Of a DNA stretch of 53,800 bases, positions 52,894-53,800 are shown piece after piece (position 1 is the stretch's first letter; the number at the start of each line of letters is the position of its first letter). The position numbers and the translations under genes were made by a program. The notes under the pieces were generated by a model. The model saw nothing but the letters and a program-made list of their open reading frames with translations. It had not been told where the DNA came from and ran no database searches. The DNA lies in contig NZ_LUKZ01000011.1 of the NCBI RefSeq assembly GCF_001633105.1, positions 79,068 to 132,867 on the forward strand, read 5' to 3'. This stretch comes from Acidovorax sp. GW101-3H11. GTDB taxonomy: Bacteria > Pseudomonadota > Gammaproteobacteria > Burkholderiales > Burkholderiaceae_C.

Positions 52894-53436
52894 ATGCAGA
52901 TTCGCTGCGCACTGGTCGGCATGCCCGGCTCGGGCAAATCCACTGTCGGCCGGCAACTGGCCCACCGGGCGGGCGTGCCCTTCATCGACCTGGACCACCG
53001 GCTGGAACAGACCCTGGGCACCACCATCCGCAGCTTCTTCGAGGCCGAGGGCGAAGCGCGCTTTCGCGACATCGAAGCCCAGGTGCTGGCCGACGTGGCC
53101 CGCCAGCCCGGCGGCATGGTCCTGTCCACCGGCGGCGGCGCCGTGCTGCGCCCCGAGAACCGCGAAGTGCTGCGCCAGTTCGGCAACGTGCTGTACCTGC
53201 GCGCCTCGCCCGAAGAAATCTTCAAGCGCGTCAAACACGACAAGACCCGCCCCCTGCTGCAAGGCGGCAACCCCATGGACAAGCTGCGCGACCTCTACGC
53301 CCAGCGCGACCACCTGTACCGCGAAACCGCCCACTACGTAATCGAGACCGGGCGGCCATCGGTGCACACGCTGGTCAACATGGTGATGATGCAGTTGGAA
53401 ATGGCGGAGAGTGCGGGTGGGGCGGGGTCGCGCTGA
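52894..53436 (+). CDS. aroK: Shikimate kinase
   Basis: This is a 180-residue kinase that phosphorylates shikimate in the aromatic amino-acid pathway. It has Walker A GMPGSGKST at 9-17, the shikimate-binding DxD-like FIDLDHRLE, GGG in LSTGGGAVLRPENR, and the lid region KHDKTRPLLQGGNPMDKLRDLYAQRDHLY. The longer upstream frame is not credible because it lacks family similarity. The aroB gene that usually follows is absent; an IS-disrupted segment is found instead. Confidence 0.95.
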   Translation: MQIRCALVGMPGSGKSTVGRQLAHRAGVPFIDLDHRLEQTLGTTIRSFFEAEGEARFRDIEAQVLADVARQPGGMVLSTGGGAVLRPENREVLRQFGNVLYLRASPEEIFKRVKHDKTRPLLQGGNPMDKLRDLYAQRDHLYRETAHYVIETGRPSVHTLVNMVMMQLEMAESAGGAGSR

Positions 53437-53558
53437 GGGCAAGATAGAGTGCTGCCCGGTACACGGGTAAACAGCGATCTGTTCAAACAGCGGCCAGGAC
53501 CGTTATTTGGGCTACTCTTTTCACGTCAGGCACGAGGTCATTGACCAAGGAGGCATCA

Positions 53559-53687
53559 ATGCTGCAGCAGTATGAGGAACTTGCCGTGCTGGATCAGGGA
53601 GATGATGGCGCAATCGTCTCCATTCGTGGTCAGGATGGCCCCTCGGTTGTCCTAGGGAAATCCTGCAAAACCTCGCGAGCAGTCTGA
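53559..53687 (+). pseudogene. Small ORF truncated by an IS insertion
   Basis: It starts at an ATG with a strong RBS (AAGGAGG). The frame reads MLQQYEELAVLDQGDDGAIV then SIRGQDGPSVV before reaching the CTAG at 53652. After that it continues through IS sequence to a stop, giving 42 codons. The native 3' part is presumably beyond the IS. I do not recognise the protein. Confidence 0.5.
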
Positions 53688-53800
53688 TAGATGCAGATCA
53701 GTCATGGCATCCTCGCAAGCCATGAAGCAAAGCAGCCTTGAGCTGAACCTGAGCACCAAGAAGACCCGCAAGCAAGAGCTACTGGCCCAGATGGAATTGG
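53656..53800 (+). mobile_element. Left end of an IS5-family element (continues past the window)
   Basis: The presumed boundary follows CTAG (53652-53655), the target type of IS5-family elements. The end begins ggaaatcctgcaaaacct. The transposase start lies 48 bp inside. The right end and the second CTAG copy are not in the window, so the boundary is inferred. Confidence 0.65.
53704..53800 (+). CDS. IS5-family transposase, N-terminal fragment
   Basis: 32 codons are visible: MASSQAMKQSSLELNLS then TKKTRKQELLAQMEL. The KKTRKxxxLxxME pattern near the N-terminus is typical of IS5-family DDE transposases. ATG 53722 is an alternative start. The catalytic domain is beyond the window. Confidence 0.75.
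   Translation, partial: MASSQAMKQSSLELNLSTKKTRKQELLAQMEL

Overview
The window looks like chromosomal DNA of a high-GC betaproteobacterium, most likely a member of the Comamonadaceae close to Acidovorax. I infer this from the gene content (Bug-type solute receptors, a TorF-type porin beside glnK-amtB, many acyl-CoA enzymes), the codon use, and two families of short dispersed intergenic repeats. I see no rRNA, tRNA or CRISPR. No taxonomic search was run.

Layout. (1) 1-2530: a minus-strand nitrogen operon (porin, glnK, truncated amtB) behind a sigma-54 promoter with upstream NtrC-like boxes. It is divergent from a ComM/YifB-type AAA ATPase (2533-4077). (2) 4235-19352: a hydroxycinnamate/aromatic-ester module with a MarR regulator. 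Two divergent operons share a control region holding two copies of one 15-bp palindrome. They encode CoA transferase, two thiolases, enoyl-CoA hydratase, feruloyl-CoA synthase-like ligase, short-chain dehydrogenase, Bug receptor and acyl-CoA dehydrogenase. Two tandem tannase/feruloyl-esterase lipoproteins follow. (3) 19400-22205: a gene-poor, decayed patch with one intact lipoprotein gene, one small membrane-protein ORF and a clear pobA pseudogene. (4) 22206-28252: pobA/pobR, two VOC proteins, Lrp/AsnC with LysE, an EVE-domain protein and a lipoprotein. The first VOC gene and the EVE gene share an almost identical promoter/operator. (5) 28420-46249: the most interesting part, a divergent cluster that looks like a reductive nicotinate-type (N-heteroaromatic) pathway. 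The minus arm carries a 6-hydroxynicotinate reductase homologue, a UPF0280 (ApbE-superfamily) protein, two DUF1185 paralogues, a branched-chain-type ABC transporter with two receptors and a fused permease, and a 2Fe-2S/molybdopterin-tricytochrome hydroxylase. The plus arm carries a 7Fe ferredoxin, ferredoxin-NADP reductase, a TetR regulator and an enamidase homologue. (6) 46328-53800: a glycine-zipper protein, a YihY/BrkB membrane protein, an SDR, an acyl-CoA ligase, a class-C beta-lactamase-type esterase, shikimate kinase, and the left end of an IS5-type element inserted in a small ORF.

How they work together (inference). In region 2, secreted esterases would release hydroxycinnamates. The ligase makes the CoA thioester, the hydratase, SDR and thiolases shorten the side chain, and PobA could take 4-hydroxybenzoate to protocatechuate. 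In region 5, the ABC system would import a pyridine carboxylate and the molybdenum hydroxylase would hydroxylate it into a c-type cytochrome chain. The reductase, fed by NADPH through Fpr and ferredoxin, would partly saturate the ring, and the enamidase would open it. This resembles the Eubacterium barkeri nicotinate route, but here it sits in a probable aerobe and alongside conserved proteins of unknown function.
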